Translations under genes and position numbers: made by a program
The notes under the pieces: model-generated
Database searches by the model: none
Seen by the model: only the letters and a program-made list of their open reading frames with translations
Told to the model about the DNA's origin: nothing
In this document: in pieces, positions 1 to 5,909 of the stretch
Layout of the letters: every line of letters starts with the position of its first letter
How positions within the stretch are numbered: the stretch's first letter is position 1
Assembly: GCA_945833725.1 (NCBI GenBank)
Contig: CAMAFU010000126.1
Location: forward strand, 1 to 5,909
Source of the DNA: an uncultured Treponema sp.
Lineage (GTDB): Bacteria; Spirochaetota; Spirochaetia; Treponematales; Treponemataceae
Direction: 5' to 3'
Length of the DNA: 5,909 nt

Positions 1-2415
1 GTTTCCCGGGAAAATTACGGTTTAAGTGTAATTGAAAAATTTGAGGATGGTTCGTTTACAGAAAATCGCCGGGATTTTTCCGGTCGTCTTGTGGAATCAA
101 AAAACGAAAATACAACTCTCTCCTTTGAATACGATTTAGCAGGAAAACTTGTTTCATATACCGACTCAGCAGCAGGAAAAAAAATTGAATATAAATACGA
201 TGAAGCCGGAAATAAAATTATGGCAAAGTCCTTGGAACGGGAAATTACTTACCAATGGGACAACCTTGGAAGAATAAAAAAAATTTCCGACGAAAAAATG
301 AAGGCTTCTGTTTCTTTTAAATACAACATACAGGGGCAGGAAATTGAAAGAAAATTCAGTTCCGGCGGAAAACTTATCAGCTGTTACGATAAAGCCGGCC
401 GTTTAATCCTCAGGGCAGGTTATACACCTAATGGAAAAATTTCTTTTGTCAGTGGCCGTGTTTTTGATGAAAAAGGATTTGTAAAATACAAGTTGAATTC
501 TGATTTTACCGTAACAAAATTTTCTTACGACAGTGCAGGACGAGTTTGTTCTGCGTGGTATTCTTACAGCGAACAACTCCGCCATCATTTTAGAGAACTT
601 CTTGGAAAAAACGGTATTTTGCCCGGGGAAAAAAAGCCTGATTTTTCATCACTGGAAATTTCTGACATGGATTATGAAAAACTGAAAAACCTGTGTTTCC
701 TGTCCGATAAAAAACATCATCAGCTCCAGCTAAGCCGTTATTGCGTTAGAGTTGATTTTGAATACGATGAAAACGGAAATTTAATTGTACAGAATACACC
801 TTTTGGAAAAATCGAATATCAGTACGACAGTGAAAACCGCCTTGTTTCATGGGGAAAGGGGTGCAGTGCTGTTTATGATAAAAACGGGAATATGATTTCA
901 AAAACAACTCCCGGAAAATCAGAAACCTACATTTATTCAAAGAAAAATTTCCTTATAGAAAGTCTGGAAAAAGATTTTACCGGTAAAAAATATGTTCAAC
1001 AAAAATATAAATACGATTCTTTGGGTCGCAAAATAGAAATATATAATTCAAAAACCGGCACAAAAGGAATTTTTTACGACGGTCTTACTTTCGATGAATT
1101 TTATTCCTGGAACATTGCCGAACATAAAAATCGGGAGAAAAAAGATAAAACCGGTTATTTCGATAAAATCCGGTATATTGATTTTGACAGTTACGGAAAA
1201 AAGAATGAAAGAATCCACGAAAATCAAAATTATCCATGGGAAGAAAATTCCAGAATAGGTTCGCAGAATTTTTTTGAAAACAACAGGCATAATTATGAGG
1301 GTAAAGAAAATGATGTTTTTGATTTTTCAGGAGAAAAAGATTTAAGGCAGTTTTCTTCACTTTCCAGCGAAAACGATGAAAACTTCCTTGTTCTTTATGA
1401 TATGACAGGAAATCCCATGTATTACGGAAGCAGAAAATTTGACGAACATGGAAAACATACTTTCTTATTTACAGATGCTTTGGGAACTGTTTGTGGCGAA
1501 ACAGGCAGTGGGGGAGAAGTAAAGGAATTTTCCTACGACTGTTTCGGCCTTCCTTTTGGCGGCGAAAATCCACTTTTCGGTTTTGGCGGCAAAAAATTCC
1601 AGTCCGGCACGGAAGTTTACGATTTTGGTTATAGAAATTATTCACCTTTGGGAGCCGGCTTTACTTCAAGCGATCCTGCCATGTTCGGATTAAACTGGTA
1701 TTCGTACTGCAACGGCAATCCCAATAATTTTGTGGATTTTGCAGGATTAAAAACTGTTCAGCCGGAAGATTTAGACATGCACGACAGAGACATAAGCAGC
1801 ATAAGCATAAACGGTACCCAAACAACAATAGGAGAGGCCGGCTGTACAATAGTCGGTTTGTCTGCAATTCTTTCAGAACTTACGGGAACAGAAATTTCTG
1901 CCGATTTTCTTGCTCATTCAGATATTTTTTCCGATTCTGCTCCAGACGAAATTGAATGGGAAAAACTTTGTTCATTATGTTCTCAAATTACAACTTATAC
2001 TTTTAATGACATAAGGATGATTACAAGAGATTTTACGCAGACCTTTAATTTTTCGGTGGAAAGGACTACTAAAAAAGATGGAACAACAACAGAAGAAAAT
2101 ATAAGGGAGGCCATAAACAACGCGGAGGCTTCAAAAACTTTAACGGGCGTTCTTATTGAAGTTGAGTATACTCCCAAAACCGACAGCAAAGGAAATAAAA
2201 AAACGCACTGGACATCTGCCGTAGGCCCTGTTGTTGATATGGATGGAAAATCTTATGTAAAAATAAAGTCAACATCTATATACGACAAAAAAGGAAACAT
2301 TGTGCAGGGAACTGTAAGGTATTCAGTGGGCTGGAAGGTAATTAACAATGATGTTTATGTTCCGCTGGAAAATATTGTTTCTGTGGTATCTCTTTCCCAT
2401 TCAAAGGACAGATAG
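1..2415 (+). CDS. RHS/YD-repeat protein with C-terminal C39-like cysteine peptidase domain (5' end outside window)
   Basis: The reading frame is open from base 1, so the start lies upstream. The GTG at 91 is an internal valine codon, not a start. The 804 visible residues contain many YD repeats (Y/F-D-x-x-G-[RKN]-L/I type), for example near residues 43-75, 173-181, 253-300 and 340-350. Two hydrophilic stretches without YD repeats interrupt them, at about 190-250 and 366-460. An RHS-associated core follows at about 461-583, with the TDALG, FSYDCFG, SSDP (558-559) and NPNNFVDFAGL signatures. In RHS proteins the YD repeats build a hollow shell that encloses a C-terminal toxin or effector. Residues 584-804 form such a variable tip; Cys615 in a TIGxxGC context and His736 in an HW context suggest a C39-like papain-fold peptidase. 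The gene ends at a TAG just before a hairpin terminator. No immunity-type gene follows on this strand. The RHS assignment is secure; the toxin role is inference. Confidence 0.93.
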   Translation, partial: VSRENYGLSVIEKFEDGSFTENRRDFSGRLVESKNENTTLSFEYDLAGKLVSYTDSAAGKKIEYKYDEAGNKIMAKSLEREITYQWDNLGRIKKISDEKMKASVSFKYNIQGQEIERKFSSGGKLISCYDKAGRLILRAGYTPNGKISFVSGRVFDEKGFVKYKLNSDFTVTKFSYDSAGRVCSAWYSYSEQLRHHFRELLGKNGILPGEKKPDFSSLEISDMDYEKLKNLCFLSDKKHHQLQLSRYCVRVDFEYDENGNLIVQNTPFGKIEYQYDSENRLVSWGKGCSAVYDKNGNMISKTTPGKSETYIYSKKNFLIESLEKDFTGKKYVQQKYKYDSLGRKIEIYNSKTGTKGIFYDGLTFDEFYSWNIAEHKNREKKDKTGYFDKIRYIDFDSYGKKNERIHENQNYPWEENSRIGSQNFFENNRHNYEGKENDVFDFSGEKDLRQFSSLSSENDENFLVLYDMTGNPMYYGSRKFDEHGKHTFLFTDALGTVCGETGSGGEVKEFSYDCFGLPFGGENPLFGFGGKKFQSGTEVYDFGYRNYSPLGAGFTSSDPAMFGLNWYSYCNGNPNNFVDFAGLKTVQPEDLDMHDRDISSISINGTQTTIGEAGCTIVGLSAILSELTGTEISADFLAHSDIFSDSAPDEIEWEKLCSLCSQITTYTFNDIRMITRDFTQTFNFSVERTTKKDGTTTEENIREAINNAEASKTLTGVLIEVEYTPKTDSKGNKKTHWTSAVGPVVDMDGKSYVKIKSTSIYDKKGNIVQGTVRYSVGWKVINNDVYVPLENIVSVVSLSHSKDR
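1750..2412 (+). other. C-terminal variable domain of the RHS protein, probable C39-like cysteine peptidase fold
   Basis: This segment encodes residues 584-804 of the visible protein, directly after the FAGL end of the RHS core. The candidate nucleophile is Cys615 (codon 1843-1845), in TIGEAGC followed by a hydrophobic helix, as in C39_2-type peptidases where a Gly-Cys starts the catalytic helix. Gln607 could contribute to the oxyanion hole, although its spacing of eight residues is a little long. About 120 residues later comes a hydrophobic strand, then HW at 736-737 followed by a second strand, the usual place of the catalytic His. Asp762 is a possible third residue. The tail (GWKVINNDVYVPL) resembles the closing strands of this fold. 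The family call rests on motif order and spacing, not on a profile search. It could be a host-targeting or rival-targeting toxin, a self-processing domain, or an inactive relic. Confidence 0.55.
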
Positions 2416-2464
2416 CAGAAATGTAATCCTTCATTTAGGTGAATAAAATTTTCACTTAAGCCAC

Positions 2465-2510
2465 AAAAAAACGCCGCCAGAGTTTCAAAAATTACTCCGG
2501 CGGCATTTTT
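2465..2510. terminator. Bidirectional intrinsic terminator between convergent genes
   Basis: The hairpin pairs GCCGCC (2473-2478) with GGCGGC (2499-2504) and GAGT (2480-2483) with ACTC (2494-2497). There is one A/C mismatch (2479/2498) and a 10-base loop. A run of A's lies on the left (2465-2471) and a T run on the right (2506-2510, with more T's at 2514-2519). Each transcript therefore sees a GC-rich stem followed by a U tract. It sits 49 bases past the RHS stop codon and 31 bases past the carboxyltransferase stop, so it can end both genes and stop read-through into antisense. Confidence 0.9.
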
Positions 2511-2541
2511 CAATTTTTTATAAGAAAAATCCTTTTAAATT

Positions 2542-4068
2542 TTACAGAGGAATATTTCCGTGTTTTCTTGAAAGAGTGTCTGTATTTACTTTTCCTTCAA
2601 GAACGGAAAGACTTTTTATTATTCTCTGTCGTGTTTCGCTTGGATTTATAACGGCAGAAACATAGTCCCTCTGAGCTGCAATGGTTGGAGTCATAAATGT
2701 TTCCCGGTATTCCTGACTTTTCTGCTGTACCAGATCTTTGTTATTCGGATCTTTCATTTCTTTTGCATAAAGAATACCAATGGCACCTTCTGCACCCATT
2801 ACTGCAATTTCAGCTTTTGGCCATGCGTAAACAAAGTCAGCTCCAAGGTGCTTTGAACACATTGCTATGTAAGCTCCACCGTAGGCTTTTCTTGTTATAA
2901 CGGTTATTTTAGGAACAGAGGCCTCTGAATAGGCATAAAGAATTTTTGCACCATGGCGGATAATGCCTTTCTGTTCTTCCTGAGGACCTGGAACAAAGCC
3001 CGGAACATCAACAAAAGTAATGAGCGGAATATCGTATGCATCGCAGTACCTTACATGTCGTGCAATTTTATCTGAAGCATCGCAGTTAAGGATACCGCCT
3101 AAACAGCCTGGATTTGTAGCAACAATACCCACAGTTTTTCCTTCAACTTTTGCAAAACCAATTACGGCATTTCCTGCAAATTCGCTCATGTATTCAAAGA
3201 AAGAATCATCATCTGTAACTCTGTTTATTACTTCGCGGATATCGTAGCCTTTTGAGCTTGTTTCTGGAAGAACGGAGTCAAGTTCTTCAGCTTTTTTTGC
3301 AGTATATTTGAACTCAGTTTTTGTAGAAAAAAGAGCTTTCTTTTCTTTTGCAGAGAATGCTTCTTTATCGCCGTAATAATGAGGAATGTAGTCAAGAAGT
3401 TTTCTTACTTTTTCAAGACAGTCTTTTTCATCATTGCAGCGGAAATGGGCAACACCAGATTTCTGGGAATGAATTGCAGCTCCACCCAAATCTTCCGAAG
3501 TTATGTCCATAAACATAACCTGCTTTACAACTTTAGGACCTGTAATATACATTTCCGAAATTTTATCTACTGTAAAAATAAAATCAGTAAGTCCTGGACT
3601 GTAAACAGCACCGCCGGCACAAGGACCGCAAACTACAGAAATTTGAGGAATTACACCGCTGGCACGAACATTCTGATAAAAAATGCTTCCATATCCGCTT
3701 AAAGCGTCAACGCCTTCCTGAATTCTTGCCCCTCCAGAATCGTTAAGCCCAATAACAGGACAGCGGACTTCAATGGCCTTTTTTATAAGTTCTGCGATTT
3801 TTTCTCCATGAAGTTTTCCAAGAGAACCGCCTTGAACAGTAAAATCCTGAGCATAAACAGCAACTTTTTTTCCGTTTATTGTTCCAAAACCTGTAATTAC
3901 ACCGTCGTATGGAATCTGTTTTTTATCCATTCCAAAACTTGTACACTGGTGCTGGGCATCAGCATAAATTTCCATAAAACTGTCTTTATCGCAAAGAAGA
4001 TTTATTCTTTCTATTGCGTGAAGTTTTCCTTTTGCATGCTGTTTTTCAAGGTTGTATTCAAAAGCCAT
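2542..4068 (-). CDS. Acyl-CoA carboxylase carboxyltransferase (beta) subunit, PccB/MmdA type
   Basis: This 508-residue protein is a full-length carboxyltransferase of the crotonase-like fold. The family moves CO2 between carboxybiotin and an acyl-CoA such as propionyl-CoA or acetyl-CoA. It also includes the alpha subunit of the sodium-pumping methylmalonyl-CoA decarboxylase. Both halves are present. The N-terminal half has SGGARIQEG (111-119) and GPCAGGAVYSP (148-158). The C-terminal half has VDVPGFVPG (353-361), RKAYGGAYIAM (393-403) and AEIAVMGAEGA (419-429), and the protein ends in the family-typical KHGNIPL. The two GG-containing loops form the oxyanion holes for the acyl-CoA and biotin carbonyls. 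The ATG at 4068 matches the usual family N terminus and has a good ribosome binding site. No biotin carboxylase, biotin carrier or membrane decarboxylase subunit is in the window, so the holoenzyme and its substrate cannot be fixed. It appears to be transcribed alone from its own promoter. Confidence 0.95.
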   Translation of the reverse strand: MAFEYNLEKQHAKGKLHAIERINLLCDKDSFMEIYADAQHQCTSFGMDKKQIPYDGVITGFGTINGKKVAVYAQDFTVQGGSLGKLHGEKIAELIKKAIEVRCPVIGLNDSGGARIQEGVDALSGYGSIFYQNVRASGVIPQISVVCGPCAGGAVYSPGLTDFIFTVDKISEMYITGPKVVKQVMFMDITSEDLGGAAIHSQKSGVAHFRCNDEKDCLEKVRKLLDYIPHYYGDKEAFSAKEKKALFSTKTEFKYTAKKAEELDSVLPETSSKGYDIREVINRVTDDDSFFEYMSEFAGNAVIGFAKVEGKTVGIVATNPGCLGGILNCDASDKIARHVRYCDAYDIPLITFVDVPGFVPGPQEEQKGIIRHGAKILYAYSEASVPKITVITRKAYGGAYIAMCSKHLGADFVYAWPKAEIAVMGAEGAIGILYAKEMKDPNNKDLVQQKSQEYRETFMTPTIAAQRDYVSAVINPSETRQRIIKSLSVLEGKVNTDTLSRKHGNIPL

Positions 4069-4074
4069 TTTCTG

Positions 4075-4080
4075 CCTCTC
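4075..4080 (-). promoter_or_regulatory. Ribosome binding site of the carboxyltransferase gene
   Basis: On the minus strand GAGAGG lies six bases before the ATG. It is a good match to the anti-Shine-Dalgarno sequence at normal spacing, and it supports the start chosen at 4068. Confidence 0.85.
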
Positions 4081-4107
4081 AAATTAAATTAAAATTAAAG
4101 CAAAATG

Positions 4108-4136
4108 AGAATAGACATTTATTTAAAAAGTGTCAA
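4108..4136 (-). promoter_or_regulatory. Sigma-70 type promoter of the carboxyltransferase gene
   Basis: On the minus strand a perfect TTGACA (-35, 4131-4136) is followed after exactly 17 bases by TATTCT (-10, 4108-4113). T-rich sequence just upstream of the -35 (4143-4156) could act as an UP element. Transcription would start near 4100 and leave a leader of about 30 bases with the GAGAGG ribosome binding site. The strength of the match suggests a well expressed housekeeping gene that is independent of the membrane-protein gene upstream. Confidence 0.8.
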
Positions 4137-4161
4137 TATGACAAAAATTAAAAAAATGTCA
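4114..4161. promoter_or_regulatory. Two spaced GACA-N13-TGTCA inverted repeats, candidate operators
   Basis: Copy A spans 4114-4135 and copy B spans 4140-4161. Each is GACA, 13 AT-rich bases, then TGTCA. The copies agree at 17 of 22 positions and are offset by 26 bp. Copy A fills the spacer and enters the -35 box of the carboxyltransferase promoter; copy B lies immediately upstream of it. Facing half-sites also create a shorter perfect inverted repeat, TGTCA-ATA-TGACA, at 4131-4143. A dimeric repressor bound here would block RNA polymerase. Part of the match is forced by the -35 hexamer TTGACA, and the spacers are simple AT tracts, so this may be chance. No regulator family can be named. Confidence 0.35.
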
Positions 4162-4210
4162 TTTTAAAATCAGTGCTTTCATTCGCTTCTTTGCGCCTTG
4201 ATTTTAAAAT
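4150..4210 (-). terminator. Possible weak terminator of the membrane-protein gene
   Basis: In the minus-strand transcript, bases from 4199-4210 can pair over 12 bp with those from 4161-4172 around a 26-base loop. Four bases later a run of seven U's follows (4150-4156), then more U's (4143-4147). The layout is that of an intrinsic terminator, but the stem has almost no GC pairs and the loop is long, so efficiency would be doubtful. If it fails, transcripts from the membrane-protein gene would run on into the carboxyltransferase gene. Confidence 0.3.
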
Positions 4211-4212
4211 CA
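4161..4212. repeat. Pair of AT-rich palindromes flanking a short GC-richer segment
   Basis: ATTTTAAAATCA occurs at 4161-4172 and again at 4201-4212, exactly 40 bp apart. The second copy lies within a perfect 14-bp palindrome, TGATTTTAAAATCA (4199-4212). Because the units are near-palindromic they can pair with each other as well as with themselves. The 26 bases between the pairing arms (4173-4198) are less AT-rich than the surroundings and contain a GCG...CGC pair around TTCTTT. The pair lies just after the stop codon of the membrane-protein gene. It could be a small interspersed repeat or a transcript 3'-end structure. Confidence 0.6.
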
Positions 4213-4215
4213 CCT

Positions 4216-5901
4216 TCAAAATTCCTTTGCAGCAGACAGATTATATTTTTTTATAAGGTATTCTGTTTCACTGGCCAATTCATTTTCTCCGGGAACAAAA
4301 GGATATTTCTGTCTTAAAATATCTGCTGCCAGCCGTACGCTGCCACCAGTTTTTTCAAGAGCATTAAGATAGTCTTCCCTGTAAGTTTTTTCGCGATAGG
4401 AATTTGCCCTTGTTTTTCCTTTTATTTCCCGTACAATCCAGCGTTTCCCGTTCCATTCCAGAGTAACGGTTTCTTCCACAGGATACACGGCAATTACTCC
4501 CGGCCCGTTATAATGAACAAGATAATAGTCTGCAGTGTGAATGGCTTTATCACCTTTTTTAAGTTTTCTGCCGTCTTCTTCTAAAATCGGCTGTTTTTTG
4601 TCTTTACGGCGGGGATAATTAAAATCAGGGATTTCCTCCATTCCGTCAATTTTCAGGTTCGTTATGCCATATTGCCAGAATTGTGTATTGCCTTTAAAAA
4701 AGAGCCATTGAGCCGGCGTAAAAGTTCCTTCTTTTTCATTGGCCGCTTCCCTCTGTTTATTTGTTACATAAAACCCCGAAACTTTTTCTTTAAGCCCTTT
4801 TATTTTTTTACCTTTTGCAATTTCCTGTATAACAGTTACATCAGCTTTGTGAACGGCTGTGTATAAGGTTTTTGTGGTTTCCAGAGAAGTTAAGCCTGTG
4901 GAAGTTGCAAGTTTTCTGTTTTCCCTGTTAAAGCTGAAAATACAGCTTAAAGTTACGGCAAATATAATAACTCCCGTAAAAATCTGATTTCTGTTTCTTT
5001 TAAAAAACCTGGAAATTAAAAGGTTCTTTTTTTGTTTTTTAAGGAATTTTGCTTTTTTCTCCAAAAAAACTTCATCATCAATTTTTAAGTTTTGATTTGA
5101 AAACAGATTTTCTGGAAGAATCATATCTGCGTTGAATTGAAAGGCATTTTCCAAAAGAAGTTTTCGTTTTGTTTCAAATTTTTCGTCTTTAAATCTTTTT
5201 TCACCTGGAACTGCGTGCTTTTCGGCTTTTACTTTAAGACTGTCATTTATGAATCCGGCAGTTTCTTCTTTTATGCCGTTAATTTCATATTCAACTGGAA
5301 TAAAATTTTCATCAACAAAATCAGCCTGCCTCTTTTCAAGATTATTTTCGTAAAACGGAAAATTTCCTGTAACAGCTTTATAGGCAATCACTCCGCGAAG
5401 AAAAAGAAGAGATTCAATGCCGGAAAGCCCTTTGTGGTTAAAAATCCCCTGAATAATTCCGTATTCTTTTGAAGATGAAACGCACTTTTCAAATAAATTC
5501 CCCGGAAGAAAAAGAACTTTAGTTTTTCCAGCCGTTTTATCATTTTGAATAAAAATTCCTGCCGCACCGGGAAGAAAAGGGATTTCAGTCTGAGACATTT
5601 TTGCCTTTTCAATAAGGCAGTCAATAACTTTAAGAACACAAAAGGCATTTTCAATGGAAAACTCATCGTACAGACAAGTCATTTTATCAGATTTTCCACA
5701 GAAACAAACAGTCCCATTGTCAATGACCGTTTCCGTAAAAGTCCAGTCTGCAAATTCTATATGTCCTGTGCAGTCCGTTTCAGATAAAATTCCCTTTTCT
5801 GATGTAAATTGACCAAAATCAGTTCTGCCAAAAAGATTTTCGCTTAAAAAACTGGAAAGAAACAGCCGTCCGTCTTTAAAAATAACAGGTAAATCGCTCA
5901 T
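4216..5901 (-). CDS. Single-pass membrane protein with putative pseudokinase-like cytoplasmic region; function unknown
   Basis: I do not recognise a named family for this 561-residue protein. One hydrophobic segment at residues 307-324 (DNA 4930-4983) follows a strongly basic stretch (about 282-305). By the positive-inside rule, the first 300 residues are cytoplasmic and residues 325-561 lie outside the membrane. There is no signal peptide. Residues about 85-222 follow the order of a Ser/Thr kinase C-lobe: a long helix, PFLPGAAGIFI where the catalytic loop would be, KVLFLP where DFG would be, then LRGVIAYKAVTGNFPF like the kinase LGVxLYELLTGxxPF segment. HRD, DFG and a glycine-rich loop are absent, so an active kinase is unlikely. 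The outer part has alternating strands (LVHYNGPGVIAVYPV, VTLEWNGKRWIVREI) possibly of NTF2-like type, then a helical C terminus. The ATG at 5901 has no ribosome binding site within the eight bases left in the window and no in-frame stop before it, so the true start could lie further upstream. Confidence 0.85.
   Translation of the reverse strand: MSDLPVIFKDGRLFLSSFLSENLFGRTDFGQFTSEKGILSETDCTGHIEFADWTFTETVIDNGTVCFCGKSDKMTCLYDEFSIENAFCVLKVIDCLIEKAKMSQTEIPFLPGAAGIFIQNDKTAGKTKVLFLPGNLFEKCVSSSKEYGIIQGIFNHKGLSGIESLLFLRGVIAYKAVTGNFPFYENNLEKRQADFVDENFIPVEYEINGIKEETAGFINDSLKVKAEKHAVPGEKRFKDEKFETKRKLLLENAFQFNADMILPENLFSNQNLKIDDEVFLEKKAKFLKKQKKNLLISRFFKRNRNQIFTGVIIFAVTLSCIFSFNRENRKLATSTGLTSLETTKTLYTAVHKADVTVIQEIAKGKKIKGLKEKVSGFYVTNKQREAANEKEGTFTPAQWLFFKGNTQFWQYGITNLKIDGMEEIPDFNYPRRKDKKQPILEEDGRKLKKGDKAIHTADYYLVHYNGPGVIAVYPVEETVTLEWNGKRWIVREIKGKTRANSYREKTYREDYLNALEKTGGSVRLAADILRQKYPFVPGENELASETEYLIKKYNLSAAKEF
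4930..4983 (-). other. Transmembrane segment of the 561-residue protein
   Basis: Residues 307-324 form an 18-residue uninterrupted hydrophobic stretch. It is preceded by a Lys/Arg cluster (KKQKKN and KRNRN) and followed by RENRK. The stronger positive charge and greater length on the N-terminal side favour an N-inside, C-outside topology, like that of transmembrane Ser/Thr kinases with an outer sensor. Confidence 0.85.
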
Positions 5902-5909
5902 TGTTATAA

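Noticed and set aside
91..93. GTG as a possible start of the RHS gene
   Set aside because: The same frame is open back to base 1 and the residues encoded upstream read on in the same hydrophilic style (…GSFTENRRDFSGRLVES), so this is an internal valine codon of a truncated-by-window gene.
177..283. Two A8 tracts (177-184 and 276-283) in the RHS gene as phase-variation switches
   Set aside because: The region is A-rich throughout and the frame stays open across both tracts. Nothing else suggests switching, and A8 runs are expected here by base composition.
3379..3702. Open frame of 107 codons on the + strand inside the carboxyltransferase gene
   Set aside because: It is antisense to a fully conserved enzyme, has a low-complexity F/N/T/R-rich composition, and shows no family motif. 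It is a shadow of the coding strand.
4081..4215. A small gene or RNA gene between the two minus-strand genes
   Set aside because: The gap is only 147 bp and is occupied by the promoter and AT-rich repeats. No open frame with a ribosome binding site and no tRNA-like or stable RNA fold is visible.
5137..5472. Open frame of 111 codons on the + strand inside the membrane-protein gene
   Set aside because: The Phe/Lys-rich translation reflects reverse complement of Lys/Glu-rich codons on the real strand; no recognisable domain.
4216..5901. Operon of the membrane-protein gene with the carboxyltransferase gene
   Set aside because: They share a strand, but the 147-bp gap contains a strong promoter for the downstream gene and a possible terminator, and the functions are unrelated. 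Some read-through cannot be excluded.

Overview
The window is AT-rich, dense with A and T tracts, and carries three genes. The RHS/YD-repeat style, the AT-rich coding and the membrane protein remind me of a Treponema-like spirochaete. That is a family-level impression, not a proven assignment. No rRNA, tRNA, CRISPR array or insertion sequence was seen.

Layout. Positions 1-2415 (+) hold the 3' part of a large RHS/YD-repeat protein whose start lies to the left of the window. It ends in an RHS core followed by a variable C-terminal domain that looks like a C39/papain-type cysteine peptidase. A GC-rich hairpin at 2465-2510 lies in the short convergent gap and can serve as a terminator for both sides. 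Positions 2542-4068 (-) encode a full-length carboxyltransferase (beta) subunit of a biotin-dependent acyl-CoA carboxylase of the PccB/MmdA type. It has its own ribosome binding site and a near-consensus sigma-70 promoter. Positions 4216-5901 (-) encode a 561-residue single-pass membrane protein that I do not recognise by name. Its cytoplasmic half resembles a degenerate Ser/Thr protein kinase, and its outer half is a domain of unknown function.

The gap 4069-4215 is rich in regulatory structure. It holds the carboxylase promoter, two spaced copies of a GACA-N13-TGTCA inverted repeat over and upstream of the -35 box, and two copies of an AT-rich palindrome 40 bp apart. The palindromes may form a weak terminator for the upstream membrane-protein gene.

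The three genes do not form an evident pathway. The carboxylase subunit is housekeeping metabolism and its biotin carboxylase and carrier partners must be elsewhere. The RHS protein is probably a secreted or surface polymorphic-toxin-like protein, and no immunity gene follows it. The membrane protein may be a signalling or envelope protein. The points most worth checking are the RHS C-terminal peptidase-like domain without an adjacent immunity gene, the putative pseudokinase membrane protein, and the repeated operator-like sites.
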